Origin: Pararhizobium mangrovi
Lineage (GTDB): Bacteria > Pseudomonadota > Alphaproteobacteria > Rhizobiales > Rhizobiaceae
Direction of reading: 5' to 3'
Assembly (NCBI RefSeq): GCF_006516965.1
Contig: NZ_VHLH01000007.1
Span: 62,001 to 126,000 of the forward strand
Length of the DNA stretch: 64,000 bases
The position numbers and the translations under genes were made by a program. Position 1 is the first letter of the stretch, and every line of letters starts with the position of its first letter. The notes under the pieces were generated by a model. That model was not told the DNA's origin. It was given only the letters and a program-made list of their open reading frames with translations, and did no database searches. This document shows positions 44,004-51,683 of this stretch, one piece after another.

Positions 44004-45074
44004 TCACGGCCCGAGGCGTACGCCGTTCGTGGCATCGAAGAGATGCACGTGTTCGCTCGGCACGGAAAGGCGGATGGTTTCGCCGGGTTCGGGCAGTAGG
44101 CGGTCGCGAAAGACCGCACGAACCTCGGTATCGGCGATATGTCCGAACACGTGGATTTCCGGCCCGGTCGGCTCGACCACTTCGGCCGTCAGCGCAAGCG
44201 GCCCCTGTTCGTCGCGCACGTAGGTTTCCGGCCGGATACCCACCGCGACGGCCTCGCCGTTTTCCGCGGAGCAGGGCGCTACGGGAACCACCGCGCCGTT
44301 CGTCAGCACGACACGCTCGCCGTTCTCATCCGTTTCGTAGCGGCCGTCCAGAAAGCTCATCGCCGGCGCGCCGATGAAGCCGGCGACGAAGCGGTTGGCC
44401 GGACGGTCGTACAGTTCGAGCGGCGTGCCGACCTGCTCGATGCGCCCGCCATTCATGACGACGATGCGATCGGCCATCGTCATGGCTTCGATCTGGTCAT
44501 GGGTGACGTAGACGATCGTCGAGCCGAGGCGCTGGTGCAAAGCCTTGATTTCGGTGCGCATTTGCACGCGCAGCTTGGCGTCCAGGTTGGAAAGCGGTTC
44601 GTCGAAGAGAAAGACCTTCGGGTCGCGAACGATCGAGCGGCCCATGGCCACGCGCTGCCGCTGCCCGCCGGAAAGATGGGCCGGCCGCCGATCGAGATAG
44701 TCGCCGAGATTGAGGATCTTCGAAGCGCGAGACACGCCCTTTTCGATCGTCTCCGACGTCTCGCCGCGCACGCGCGGGCCGAAGTCGATGTTGCGCCGCA
44801 CGTTCATATGGGGAAAGAGCGCGTAGGATTGAAATACCATCGAGATGTTGCGGTTTTGCGGCGAGACGTCGTTGGTGCGCTCGCCTCCGATGACGAGTTC
44901 TCCGCCGGAGATCGATTCCAGCCCCGCGATCATGCGCAGCAACGTCGACTTGCCGCAGCCCGATGGGCCGACGAGGACCAGGAACTCGCCGTTCCTTACC
45001 GATAGCGACAGATCGTCGATGACGTTCACCGGGCCGAAGCGCTTGGCGACGTTTGTCAGTTGCAGGTCGGCCAT
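44004..45074 (-). CDS. ABC transporter ATP-binding protein (UgpC/MsmK/MalK type)
   Basis: This 356-residue carbohydrate-uptake-1 ATPase has Walker [10 protein letters not shown] (36-44), Q-loop [12 protein letters not shown], signature LSGGQRQR (134-141) and Walker [16 protein letters not shown]-terminal OB-fold regulatory domain (about 235-356) contains [10 protein letters not shown]. It lies 12 bp after an SDR gene. The matching binding protein and permeases are on the opposite strand (46048-49113), so this transporter is split across a divergent promoter region. Confidence 0.94.
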   Translation of the reverse strand: MADLQLTNVAKRFGPVNVIDDLSLSVRNGEFLVLVGPSGCGKSTLLRMIAGLESISGGELVIGGERTNDVSPQNRNISMVFQSYALFPHMNVRRNIDFGPRVRGETSETIEKGVSRASKILNLGDYLDRRPAHLSGGQRQRVAMGRSIVRDPKVFLFDEPLSNLDAKLRVQMRTEIKALHQRLGSTIVYVTHDQIEAMTMADRIVVMNGGRIEQVGTPLELYDRPANRFVAGFIGAPAMSFLDGRYETDENGERVVLTNGAVVPVAPCSAENGEAVAVGIRPETYVRDEQGPLALTAEVVEPTGPEIHVFGHIADTEVRAVFRDRLLPEPGETIRLSVPSEHVHLFDATNGVRLGP

Positions 45075-45086
45075 TTGTCCGGGGTC

Positions 45087-45842
45087 CTAACCGATGATCT
45101 GTTCGATGAAGCGCATGTTGCTCGCCGTAAGCCCGCCGTCCACCGGCAACGTCGCGCCGGTTATGCCGCTTGCGAGCGGAGAGACGAGAAAGGCCACGGC
45201 GTTGGCGACCTCGTCCGGTTCGACGAGACGCTCCAGCGGATAAAGGGCGGAAACCTTCTCGACGATCTGCGGATCCCGCGCCAGCCGATGATCCCAGGCC
45301 GCCGTGCGGATCGAACCGGGCGCGACGGCATTCGCCCGGATGCCATGGCGACCCTCCTCGCCAGCCAAAGCGCGCATCCAGGCGAGAAGCCCGGCCTTTG
45401 CGGCGGAATAGGCCGGATTGCCGTAATGGGCGAGGGCGTTGACCGACGATACGAAGACGAAGACGCCCGAAGAGCGGCTTCGCATCGCTGGCAGGAACGC
45501 GCGCGAAAGTCGGGCGGCGCTGGTGAGATTGATATCGATCTCGTGGTCGAAAGACGCGTCGTCGACCAGGTTCAGCGTCTCCGCCCGCGTCCAGCCGGCG
45601 TTCGAGACGAGCGCGTCGACATCACCACGCCGAAGGATGCGTGCGGCAGCCTTCTCGGTGGCTTCGGCATCCGTAAGGTCGAAGGCTTCGCATTCCGCGA
45701 TTGCGGGATCGGAAAGGTCGGCTTCGGGTACGTCGCACGCGACGACGGTGGCGCCGAACCCGGCGAGGCGCGTCACCAAAGCGCGGCCAAGTCCCCCGGC
45801 CGCCCCGGTTATCACGACCCTCATGCCGTCCAGATCGACCAT
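45087..45842 (-). CDS. SDR-family oxidoreductase
   Basis: This 251-residue classical SDR has the NAD(P) motif TGAAGGLG (about 12-19), VSNAG, a catalytic SSVNALAHYGNPAYSAAK segment (Ser, Tyr-x3-Lys), and the usual C-terminal ITGATLPVDGGLTAS. It heads the minus-strand transcript containing the ABC ATPase and faces the sugar-binding-protein gene at 46048. Probably it oxidises the imported sugar, polyol or hydroxy-acid. The substrate is unknown. Confidence 0.9.
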   Translation of the reverse strand: MVDLDGMRVVITGAAGGLGRALVTRLAGFGATVVACDVPEADLSDPAIAECEAFDLTDAEATEKAAARILRRGDVDALVSNAGWTRAETLNLVDDASFDHEIDINLTSAARLSRAFLPAMRSRSSGVFVFVSSVNALAHYGNPAYSAAKAGLLAWMRALAGEEGRHGIRANAVAPGSIRTAAWDHRLARDPQIVEKVSALYPLERLVEPDEVANAVAFLVSPLASGITGATLPVDGGLTASNMRFIEQIIG

Positions 45843-45913
45843 GCCGTCGGTTCCCGCTCGCCACGCTCGCTCTTCCTGCCGAAGACGAACGAAAACGCAG
45901 CATGCGTAGATTT

Positions 45914-45930
45914 GTGTAACAAGGCAACAC
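45914..45930. promoter_or_regulatory. candidate operator in the divergent SDR / binding-protein gap
   Basis: GTGTAACAAGGCAACAC (45914-45930) has GTGT/ACAC ends in the 205-bp divergent gap. Its complement GTGTTGCCTTGTTACAC shares GTGTTGC with a site at 36416 near the RpiR gene. One regulator could serve both operons, but the likeness is short and may be chance. Confidence 0.22.
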
Positions 45931-46047
45931 GCTTTCCAGAAACCGCTTGATTTATGGTCCGTGATGTAAAAGCCTCAAATAAACGCGCCGCGTACGGCAT
46001 CCGAGTTTGGATCTAACCTTTCGAGCCGAACCAGAGGGAGACGAAGA

Positions 46048-47280
46048 ATGATGAAGAGATGGACCACGGGGCTGGCAGCGACCCTGGCGCTCGTCGCGGT
46101 GGCCGGCATTGCCCACGCCGAGACGATACGCGTCACGGTCGCCGAATACAGCAAGAAGACCGGACCGTATTTCAACGATGCGGCAAAGGCCTTCGAGAAG
46201 GATCATCCGGATGCCAAGGTGCAGATCGAGGTCGTTCCGTGGGACAACCTGCTGCAGAAGCTGACGACCGACATTTCGGCTGGTGCGAACGCGGACGTCT
46301 CCATCATCGGCACCCGCTGGCTGATCGATTTCGTGAGCCAGGATATCGTCACGCCGCTCGACCCGTACATGACGCAATCGTTCAAGGACCGATTCTTTCC
46401 GGTCTTCTTCAAGCCGGCCGTCATGGACGGCAAGACCTACGGCCTGCCGATCGCCGCTTCGGCGCGCGCCATGTATTACAACAAGGCGCTCTTCAAGAAG
46501 GCCGGCATCGACACGCCGCCGGATACCTGGAGCGAACTCGCCGCCGACGCGAAGAAGATCAGCGCCCTCGGCGACGACATCGCCGGGTTCGGTCTTCAGG
46601 GCAAGGAGATCGAGACGGATGTCTATTTCGACTACGCGTTCTGGGCCTATGGCGGAGAGCTTGTAACCAAGGACGGCAAGTCGGGCCTCGATAGCAAGGC
46701 GGGTTACGACGCCGCCAATCTCTACAAGAAGATGATCGACGACGGCTCGACCCAGCCCGGCGTCACCTCCTACACGCGTGAGGACGTCCAGAACCTCTTC
46801 AAGCAGGGCAAGGTCGGCATGATGATCACCGCGCCTTTCCTTTCCAAGCAGATCAAGGCCGAGGCGCCGAACCTCGACTACGGCGTCGCAGCGATACCGG
46901 CCGGCCCCAACGGCGACCGCGGCACCTACGGAGTGACCGACTCCATCGTGATGTTCAAGAACTCCGAGCACAAGAAGCTCGCATGGCAGTTCATGGACAT
47001 GCTTTTCACGAAGAAATGGCGCGAGCGCTTCACGTCGTCGGAGGGCTTCCTGCCGGTGAACAAGGAGGTCGCGAAGATGCCGGAGTTTGCCGACGACGCC
47101 GACCTCAAGCAATTCACGAACCTTCTGCCGGATGCGCGGTTCGCGCCCGTCATCTCCGGCTGGGAGCAGATCGCCGACACCACGAAGAACGCGCTGCAGA
47201 CGATCTATCTCGGCAAGGGTGAGGTCAAGCCGACGCTCGACCAGGCAGCCCAGCAGATCAACGAGCTGCTGAAGCAGTAA
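46048..47280 (+). CDS. sugar ABC transporter substrate-binding protein (CUT1, MalE/UgpB-like)
   Basis: This 410-residue family 1 extracellular solute-binding protein has a Sec signal peptide (1-24, ending AHA-ET). It shows AFEKDHPDAKVQIEVVPWDNLLQKLTTDISAGANADVSIIGTRWLIDF, GKTYGLPIAASARAMYYNKALFKKAGI and a C-terminal FTSSEGFLPVNKEVAKMPEF. The ligand is probably a sugar or glycoside-like compound. GGGAG precedes the ATG. A 14-bp stem-loop separates it from the permease genes. Confidence 0.92.
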   Translation: MMKRWTTGLAATLALVAVAGIAHAETIRVTVAEYSKKTGPYFNDAAKAFEKDHPDAKVQIEVVPWDNLLQKLTTDISAGANADVSIIGTRWLIDFVSQDIVTPLDPYMTQSFKDRFFPVFFKPAVMDGKTYGLPIAASARAMYYNKALFKKAGIDTPPDTWSELAADAKKISALGDDIAGFGLQGKEIETDVYFDYAFWAYGGELVTKDGKSGLDSKAGYDAANLYKKMIDDGSTQPGVTSYTREDVQNLFKQGKVGMMITAPFLSKQIKAEAPNLDYGVAAIPAGPNGDRGTYGVTDSIVMFKNSEHKKLAWQFMDMLFTKKWRERFTSSEGFLPVNKEVAKMPEFADDADLKQFTNLLPDARFAPVISGWEQIADTTKNALQTIYLGKGEVKPTLDQAAQQINELLKQ

Positions 47281-47308
47281 GCCACCCTCGTGAGGGGGCC
47301 CATGCCAG

Positions 47309-47352
47309 TGCGCGCCCGCCGGATCCCGTCGATCGAGACCGGCGGGCGCGCA
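47309..47352. terminator. intercistronic 14-bp stem-loop between binding-protein and permease genes
   Basis: The arms 47309-47322 and 47339-47352 pair perfectly over 14 GC-rich base pairs with a 16-base loop. It lies 28 bp past the binding-protein stop. The absence of a T-run suggests mRNA stabilisation or partial termination rather than a full stop. Confidence 0.55.
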
Positions 47353-47416
47353 TTCCGAAAGACGTGCCGGCGAAACCCTTGTCATCACGCCGTCCCACGA
47401 GCGCGAGCCTAAAGTC

Positions 47417-48292
47417 ATGCACCGCTCCGCCCTGATCAATCCCTACGTGCTGGTGCTGCCGGGCTTCCTGCTCGCCGCCTTCATCATCCTCTGGCCGCTC
47501 TATCAGCTCGGCGTCATCTCGCTGAGCGAAGTCAATCGCTTCGGGCAGCTGAAGGGCTTTGCGGGTCTCGAGAACTATCTCGCGGTCTTCGCCGATCCCG
47601 ATTTTCTGGGAGCGCTGTGGCGTACCTTCGTCTGGACCTTCGGCATCGTCATCGGTGCGCTCGTCGTCGCCATGCCGGTGGCGCTGATCCTCAACGAGGA
47701 TTTCTACGGCCGATCCGTGGCGCGCGTCATCGTCATGCTGCCCTGGGCCGTCTCGCTGCCGATGACCGCCATCATCTGGCGCTGGGCCCTGAACGGCCAG
47801 AGCGGCATGCTCAATTCCGGGCTTCGCGACCTCGGCGTCCTCGACCATAACATCCAGTGGCTCGCGCAGGCATCGACGGCCTTCCCGATGCAGATCCTGA
47901 TCGGCATCCTCGTGACCATTCCCTTCACGACCACGATCTATCTCGGCGGTCTCTCCTCGATCCCGACCGACCTCTACGAAGCCGCCAGGCTCGAGGGCGC
48001 AGGCCGCTGGCAGATGTTCCGCGAGATCACGCTGCCGCTGATGCGCCCCTTCGTGAACATCTCGGTGGTTCTGAACGTCATATACGTCTTCAATTCCTTC
48101 CCGATCATCTGGGCGACGACGCAGGGCGGGCCGGCGAACTCGACCGACATTCTGGTCACGTATCTCTACAAGCTCGCCTTTCGCTACGGAAAGCTCGGCG
48201 AGGCTTCCGGCCTGTCGATCATGATGTTCGCACTTCTTCTCTTCTTCACTCTTCTCTATGTCGTTCTCGCGGTGAGGGGAGACGAGGAATGA
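47417..48292 (+). CDS. sugar ABC transporter permease (CUT1, MalF/UgpA type)
   Basis: This 291-residue six-helix permease has [23 protein letters not shown] at the N-terminus. The EAA motif is in [27 protein letters not shown], where it contacts the ATPase. The 3' end overlaps the next permease gene by 4 bp. Confidence 0.93.
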   Translation: MHRSALINPYVLVLPGFLLAAFIILWPLYQLGVISLSEVNRFGQLKGFAGLENYLAVFADPDFLGALWRTFVWTFGIVIGALVVAMPVALILNEDFYGRSVARVIVMLPWAVSLPMTAIIWRWALNGQSGMLNSGLRDLGVLDHNIQWLAQASTAFPMQILIGILVTIPFTTTIYLGGLSSIPTDLYEAARLEGAGRWQMFREITLPLMRPFVNISVVLNVIYVFNSFPIIWATTQGGPANSTDILVTYLYKLAFRYGKLGEASGLSIMMFALLLFFTLLYVVLAVRGDEE

Positions 48293-49113
48293 GTGCCAAG
48301 GCCAAACGCACGATCGTCGCCTGGCTGCTTCTGCTGCCGCTCATCGTTCTCGTCTTCTTTCCGTTCGCTGTCATGTTCCTGACCGCCGTGAAACCGGCCG
48401 ACGAGGTGCTGCAGCCGACCTGGTGGCCATCCGATTTCGCCTGGAGCAATTTCCTGACCATGTGGTCGGAGGCCAATTTCGGGCCGGCGCTGCTGAACTC
48501 GCTCTACGTCTCGATTCTCTCGACCCTGCTCGCCCTCGTTGTATCGATCCCGGCAGCTTACGCGCTGAGCCGCTTCCGCTTTGCCGGCCGCGGGTTCTTC
48601 CGGCAGTTCCTGCTGGTCACGCAGATGCTCTCGCCGATCGTCCTCGTCATCGGACTGTTCAGGCTGATCGTCTGGCTCGGCCTGATCGACAACGTGAATT
48701 CGCTGGTTTTCCTGTACGCCGCGTTCAACATCGCCTTCTCGGTATGGATGCTCCAGAGCTATTTCGCGACGATCCCCAGGGAGCTAGAGGAGGCCGCCTG
48801 GATGGAAGGCGCCAGCCCCGCCACGGCGCTCGTCAAGGTATTCCTGCCATTGGCGGTTCCCGCCATCACCGTCACCGCGATCTTTTCCTTCATCAACGCG
48901 TGGAACGAGTTCGTCATCGCGCTGACGATGCTCAGACGGCAGGAAAGCTATACGCTTCCGATCCAGATCTTCTCGCTCGTTTCCGGCCGCTATACCGTCG
49001 AGTGGACCAACGTCATGGCCGCCACGTTCGTGGCGACCATTCCCGTGGCGATTATCTTCGCCTGTCTGCAGCGTTATCTGGTACGTGGTCTCGCCCTCGG
49101 CGCGGTGAAATAG
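48289..49113 (+). CDS. sugar ABC transporter permease (CUT1, MalG/UgpE type)
   Basis: This 274-residue permease has a long first periplasmic loop ([27 protein letters not shown]), [30 protein letters not shown], and the EAA region [28 protein letters not shown]. Together with the preceding gene it forms the membrane channel. Translation is coupled through the ATGA overlap. RidA follows 31 bp downstream. Confidence 0.93.
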   Translation: MSAKAKRTIVAWLLLLPLIVLVFFPFAVMFLTAVKPADEVLQPTWWPSDFAWSNFLTMWSEANFGPALLNSLYVSILSTLLALVVSIPAAYALSRFRFAGRGFFRQFLLVTQMLSPIVLVIGLFRLIVWLGLIDNVNSLVFLYAAFNIAFSVWMLQSYFATIPRELEEAAWMEGASPATALVKVFLPLAVPAITVTAIFSFINAWNEFVIALTMLRRQESYTLPIQIFSLVSGRYTVEWTNVMAATFVATIPVAIIFACLQRYLVRGLALGAVK

Positions 49114-49144
49114 TGCCGGCCGAAAAATCGAAGGAGATCTCGTC

Positions 49145-49510
49145 TTGCCCAAACAGTGCTTCGGAAATGCGCCCGTACCGCTCTCGCCGGCCGTGCGTGC
49201 CGGAGATTTCGTCTATATCTCCGGCCAGACGCCCGCCGGCCCCGACGGCACGATCGTCGTCGGGGGCATCACCGAACAGACGACGCAGGTGATGGCCAAT
49301 GTCGAGGCGGCCCTGAAGCTTGCCGGATGCACGCTCGCCGACATCGTCAAGACGACGGTCTGGCTCGAAGACGCCCGCGATTTCGCCGCCTTCAACAAGG
49401 TCTACGGAAGCTGTTTCCCGAGCGACCCGCCGGCCAGAACCACCGTCGAGTCGAGGCTCATGGTGGACATCAAGATCGAGGTCGAGGCGGTGGCTTACAA
49501 GCCTGAGTGA
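49145..49510 (+). CDS. RidA-family (YjgF/YER057c/UK114) protein
   Basis: This 121-residue protein has the RidA fold: APVPLSPAVRAGDFVYISGQTP, QTTQVMANVEAALKLAGCTLADIVKTTVWLEDARDFAAFNKVYGSCF and ARTTVESRLM, where Arg is the imine-binding residue. It starts at a TTG at 49145, chosen because AAGGAG stands eight bases upstream. RidA proteins hydrolyse reactive enamines or imines. In a catabolic cluster with a PLP enzyme and an amidase, a role in clearing 2-aminoacrylate-like intermediates is plausible. Confidence 0.92.
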   Translation: MPKQCFGNAPVPLSPAVRAGDFVYISGQTPAGPDGTIVVGGITEQTTQVMANVEAALKLAGCTLADIVKTTVWLEDARDFAAFNKVYGSCFPSDPPARTTVESRLMVDIKIEVEAVAYKPE

Positions 49511-49567
49511 ACGCCACCCCGGCAGGTGAGACGTGAGCGATCCTTCTCGCTCGTGCCTTTCCTGTCG

Positions 49568-49585
49568 TCGAAGCAAGCGCTTCGA
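49568..49585. terminator. hairpin between convergent ridA-type and M81 peptidase genes
   Basis: TCGAAGC (49568-49574) pairs perfectly with GCTTCGA (49579-49585) across an AAGC loop. It lies 58 bp after the RidA stop and 6 bp beyond the peptidase stop, so it may serve both transcripts. A 6-bp stem (49535-49540 with 49547-49552) precedes it. Confidence 0.45.
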
Positions 49586-49590
49586 ACCTC

Positions 49591-51093
49591 TCAGTCTTGC
49601 CGATCCGCTCCGTCATCCTGCCGGAGCGGATCGGCAACTTTCGGCCAGATCGATCGCGTCAGCTTCCGGTAGTTCGTTTCGACCGGATCGGTGGGGTAGG
49701 AGGAGGGCGCAGCGACATGGATGATGCGGGAGGAGACGGGCTCGAAACCGGCGTAGAAGTGGTTGGTCGATTTCACGAGGAGCAGCGCCTTCCCGGAGAT
49801 GTCGATGCCCATATTAGTGAAAATCGACGGTTCGTAGGTCTGAGTTCGGCTCGAAATCAGAATGATGTCGATCTGCGTACCGACAAGCCGGACGACCGCC
49901 GCACGGCCGAGAGTGACGCGGCTTCTTCGAAATGTCTGCCATCCCTCGTCGGCAAGGGTGAGGATATCGACCTCCGCATCGATCGGCGGACCGGCATCCG
50001 GGCTCGCCTTGCCGGCAAGACGCATCCGCAACCGCGCGCCTTCGCCGGCGGCGTGGCAGAAGCCGACCGCCACGGGATCCCAGATCGTCGCTACCGCGAC
50101 GTCCTCGATGCCACGCTGCATGATGGCCTTCAGAACGTGCGTGCCGTCTCCCGCGGTTCCGCCACCGGGATTGTCCCATGTATCGGCGATGGTGACCGGC
50201 TTGTCGGGATGTTCGCGTCGGGTCGAAAGGGCGGCGTCGAGGCCGTCCTCGACCGGCAGGATCGGCATGGCCGTGCGACCGCGAAGGCGGTAGAGATCGA
50301 GGCCGATTTCACGGGCGAGACGGTCGCCGCCTTCGCGATCGTCGTCGGTGGCGACGAGGATGCGCGTTCCGATCTCCGGCACGTCGCCCGCCATGAAGCC
50401 ATGGATGATCGAGACGGAGAGAACCGAACCGGTGCCTTCCAGCTGCTTCAGGCGATCGACGAAGGAACGCATCGGCTCTTGCGTCGTCGGATAGATGCCG
50501 ATCATCCGGCAATCGAAGGCCGATAGAACGGGCCTGATCTCGCCACGCAACGCACGCAGGCTGATATCGACGACGTGCTCTCCGCGTTCGTAGAAATCCG
50601 TATGTGGAAATTCGAGAAACGCAGCGGCGAAGTTCAGCTGCGCAACGCGCTTCGGCGTCAGGTGGCTGTGCGGATCGAACTCGCACGACAGGAACCGATC
50701 CGGCCCGATGATCGTGCGCACGCGCTCGAGAAGATCGCCTTCGCAGTCGTCGTAGCCCTGCGCGACCATGGCGCCGTGAAGGCCGAGAACGACGCCGTCC
50801 ACCGGCATGGCCTCATTCAACTGGTCGAGGATCTCGTCGCGCAGGTCCTCGTAAGTTTCCTTCTTGATCAGGCCGGCCGGCTCGGCCCAGGAAGACGATC
50901 CCTCGACGATCTCCAGGCCCTCGTCGTCGCGCCCGCGTTGACGCAGGATCACGACAGGCGACGAGCACAATGTCGGCGTCTCCGGATGAAGGCCGGGTCC
51001 GGCGTAGAAGGCGGCCTCGAAGGCCCGCCGATCGGTCGGAACGGGAGAGAACGTGTTGGTTTCCGTCGCAAGCGATGCCGTAAAAATCCGCAT
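49591..51093 (-). CDS. M81-family metallopeptidase (microcystinase C / MlrC-like)
   Basis: This 500-residue protein has the M81 N-terminal domain with FTASLATETNTFSPVPTDRRAF, VVLGLHGAMVAQGYDDCEGDLLERVR, FDPHSHLTPKRV and FLEFPHTDFYERGEHVV, which hold the likely zinc ligands. The MlrC C-terminal domain has TIADTWDNPGGGTAGDGTHVLKAIMQRGIEDVAVATIWDP. Relatives cleave small peptides or open lactam-like rings; in catabolic operons their substrates are mostly unknown. It converges on RidA. The last 15 or so codons form a 16-bp perfect hairpin (49597-49637). Confidence 0.92.
   Translation of the reverse strand: MRIFTASLATETNTFSPVPTDRRAFEAAFYAGPGLHPETPTLCSSPVVILRQRGRDDEGLEIVEGSSSWAEPAGLIKKETYEDLRDEILDQLNEAMPVDGVVLGLHGAMVAQGYDDCEGDLLERVRTIIGPDRFLSCEFDPHSHLTPKRVAQLNFAAAFLEFPHTDFYERGEHVVDISLRALRGEIRPVLSAFDCRMIGIYPTTQEPMRSFVDRLKQLEGTGSVLSVSIIHGFMAGDVPEIGTRILVATDDDREGGDRLAREIGLDLYRLRGRTAMPILPVEDGLDAALSTRREHPDKPVTIADTWDNPGGGTAGDGTHVLKAIMQRGIEDVAVATIWDPVAVGFCHAAGEGARLRMRLAGKASPDAGPPIDAEVDILTLADEGWQTFRRSRVTLGRAAVVRLVGTQIDIILISSRTQTYEPSIFTNMGIDISGKALLLVKSTNHFYAGFEPVSSRIIHVAAPSSYPTDPVETNYRKLTRSIWPKVADPLRQDDGADRQD
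49597..49637. repeat. 16-bp perfect inverted repeat inside the 3' end of the M81 coding sequence
   Basis: The arms 49597-49612 and 49622-49637 are perfect inverted copies over 16 bp with a 9-base loop. They end four bases before the peptidase stop codon and encode its C-terminal residues ADPLRQDDGADRQD. It may be the peptidase terminator, or a palindromic element that was captured into the coding frame. Confidence 0.55.
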
Positions 51094-51683
51094 GGTGTTC
51101 CCCGTCCGCGCAATGGCAGGCCAGATCCTGCCCGCTCCGTCTCCGGTCCTGAATAGCGCGTCCCATCCCCGGCTCGAAAGCTTAAATCGTATGGCTCCCT
51201 CACGTGCCGGCGTCTCACCAGGCGATATCCGCCAGCGGAGGCGTGCACGGCTCGGCTATCTTCGAGATCGCAAATCCTTCCGTCCGTAGCCGCATGATGG
51301 AAAACGGTCGATAGCCTTCCGGATGGCAAGAGCGGGACAGGCCCTGATGGACGATCGGGATACCGACCCTATCCCCATCCAAGCCCGCGCTTGCGAGCCG
51401 TATATTCTACTTCTGATTTAAACGGCGGGCTTGAGCGTAATGAATGGTCGTGTTCAGTTGGACGAGGTGGCGACATTGAAGACGCCCATGAAGTGGAAGC
51501 ATCGTGGTCGGATCATCGTGGACGGTCGACCATAGCCAACGTCGACCGTCGCCATTCGGGGATTTTGGGGATGACGCGAACGGCAAGATCGTTCGAGGTA
51601 GTGCATCGGCGAACGTCTGGTGAGGCGAACCTTGCAGCGGTACGTGACCGCGAAACGTCGGTGGTGAAGGTAAGGAGGAGGGG
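51094..51683. other. intergenic region upstream of the Shango-like operon
   Basis: This 590-bp gap separates the divergent M81 and sngA genes. The clearest structure is a perfect 10-bp inverted repeat at 51521-51550. A short AT-rich patch near 51400-51420 (TATATTCTACTTCTGATTTAAA) could hold a promoter. Several short frames look like no known protein. Confidence 0.45.
51521..51550. promoter_or_regulatory. perfect 10-bp inverted repeat upstream of sngA
   Basis: GACGGTCGAC (51521-51530) and GTCGACCGTC (51541-51550) are exact inverted copies around a 10-base spacer, 133 bp before the sngA start. It could be an operator or a 5'-leader hairpin. The symmetry is seen; the role is inferred. Confidence 0.4.
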
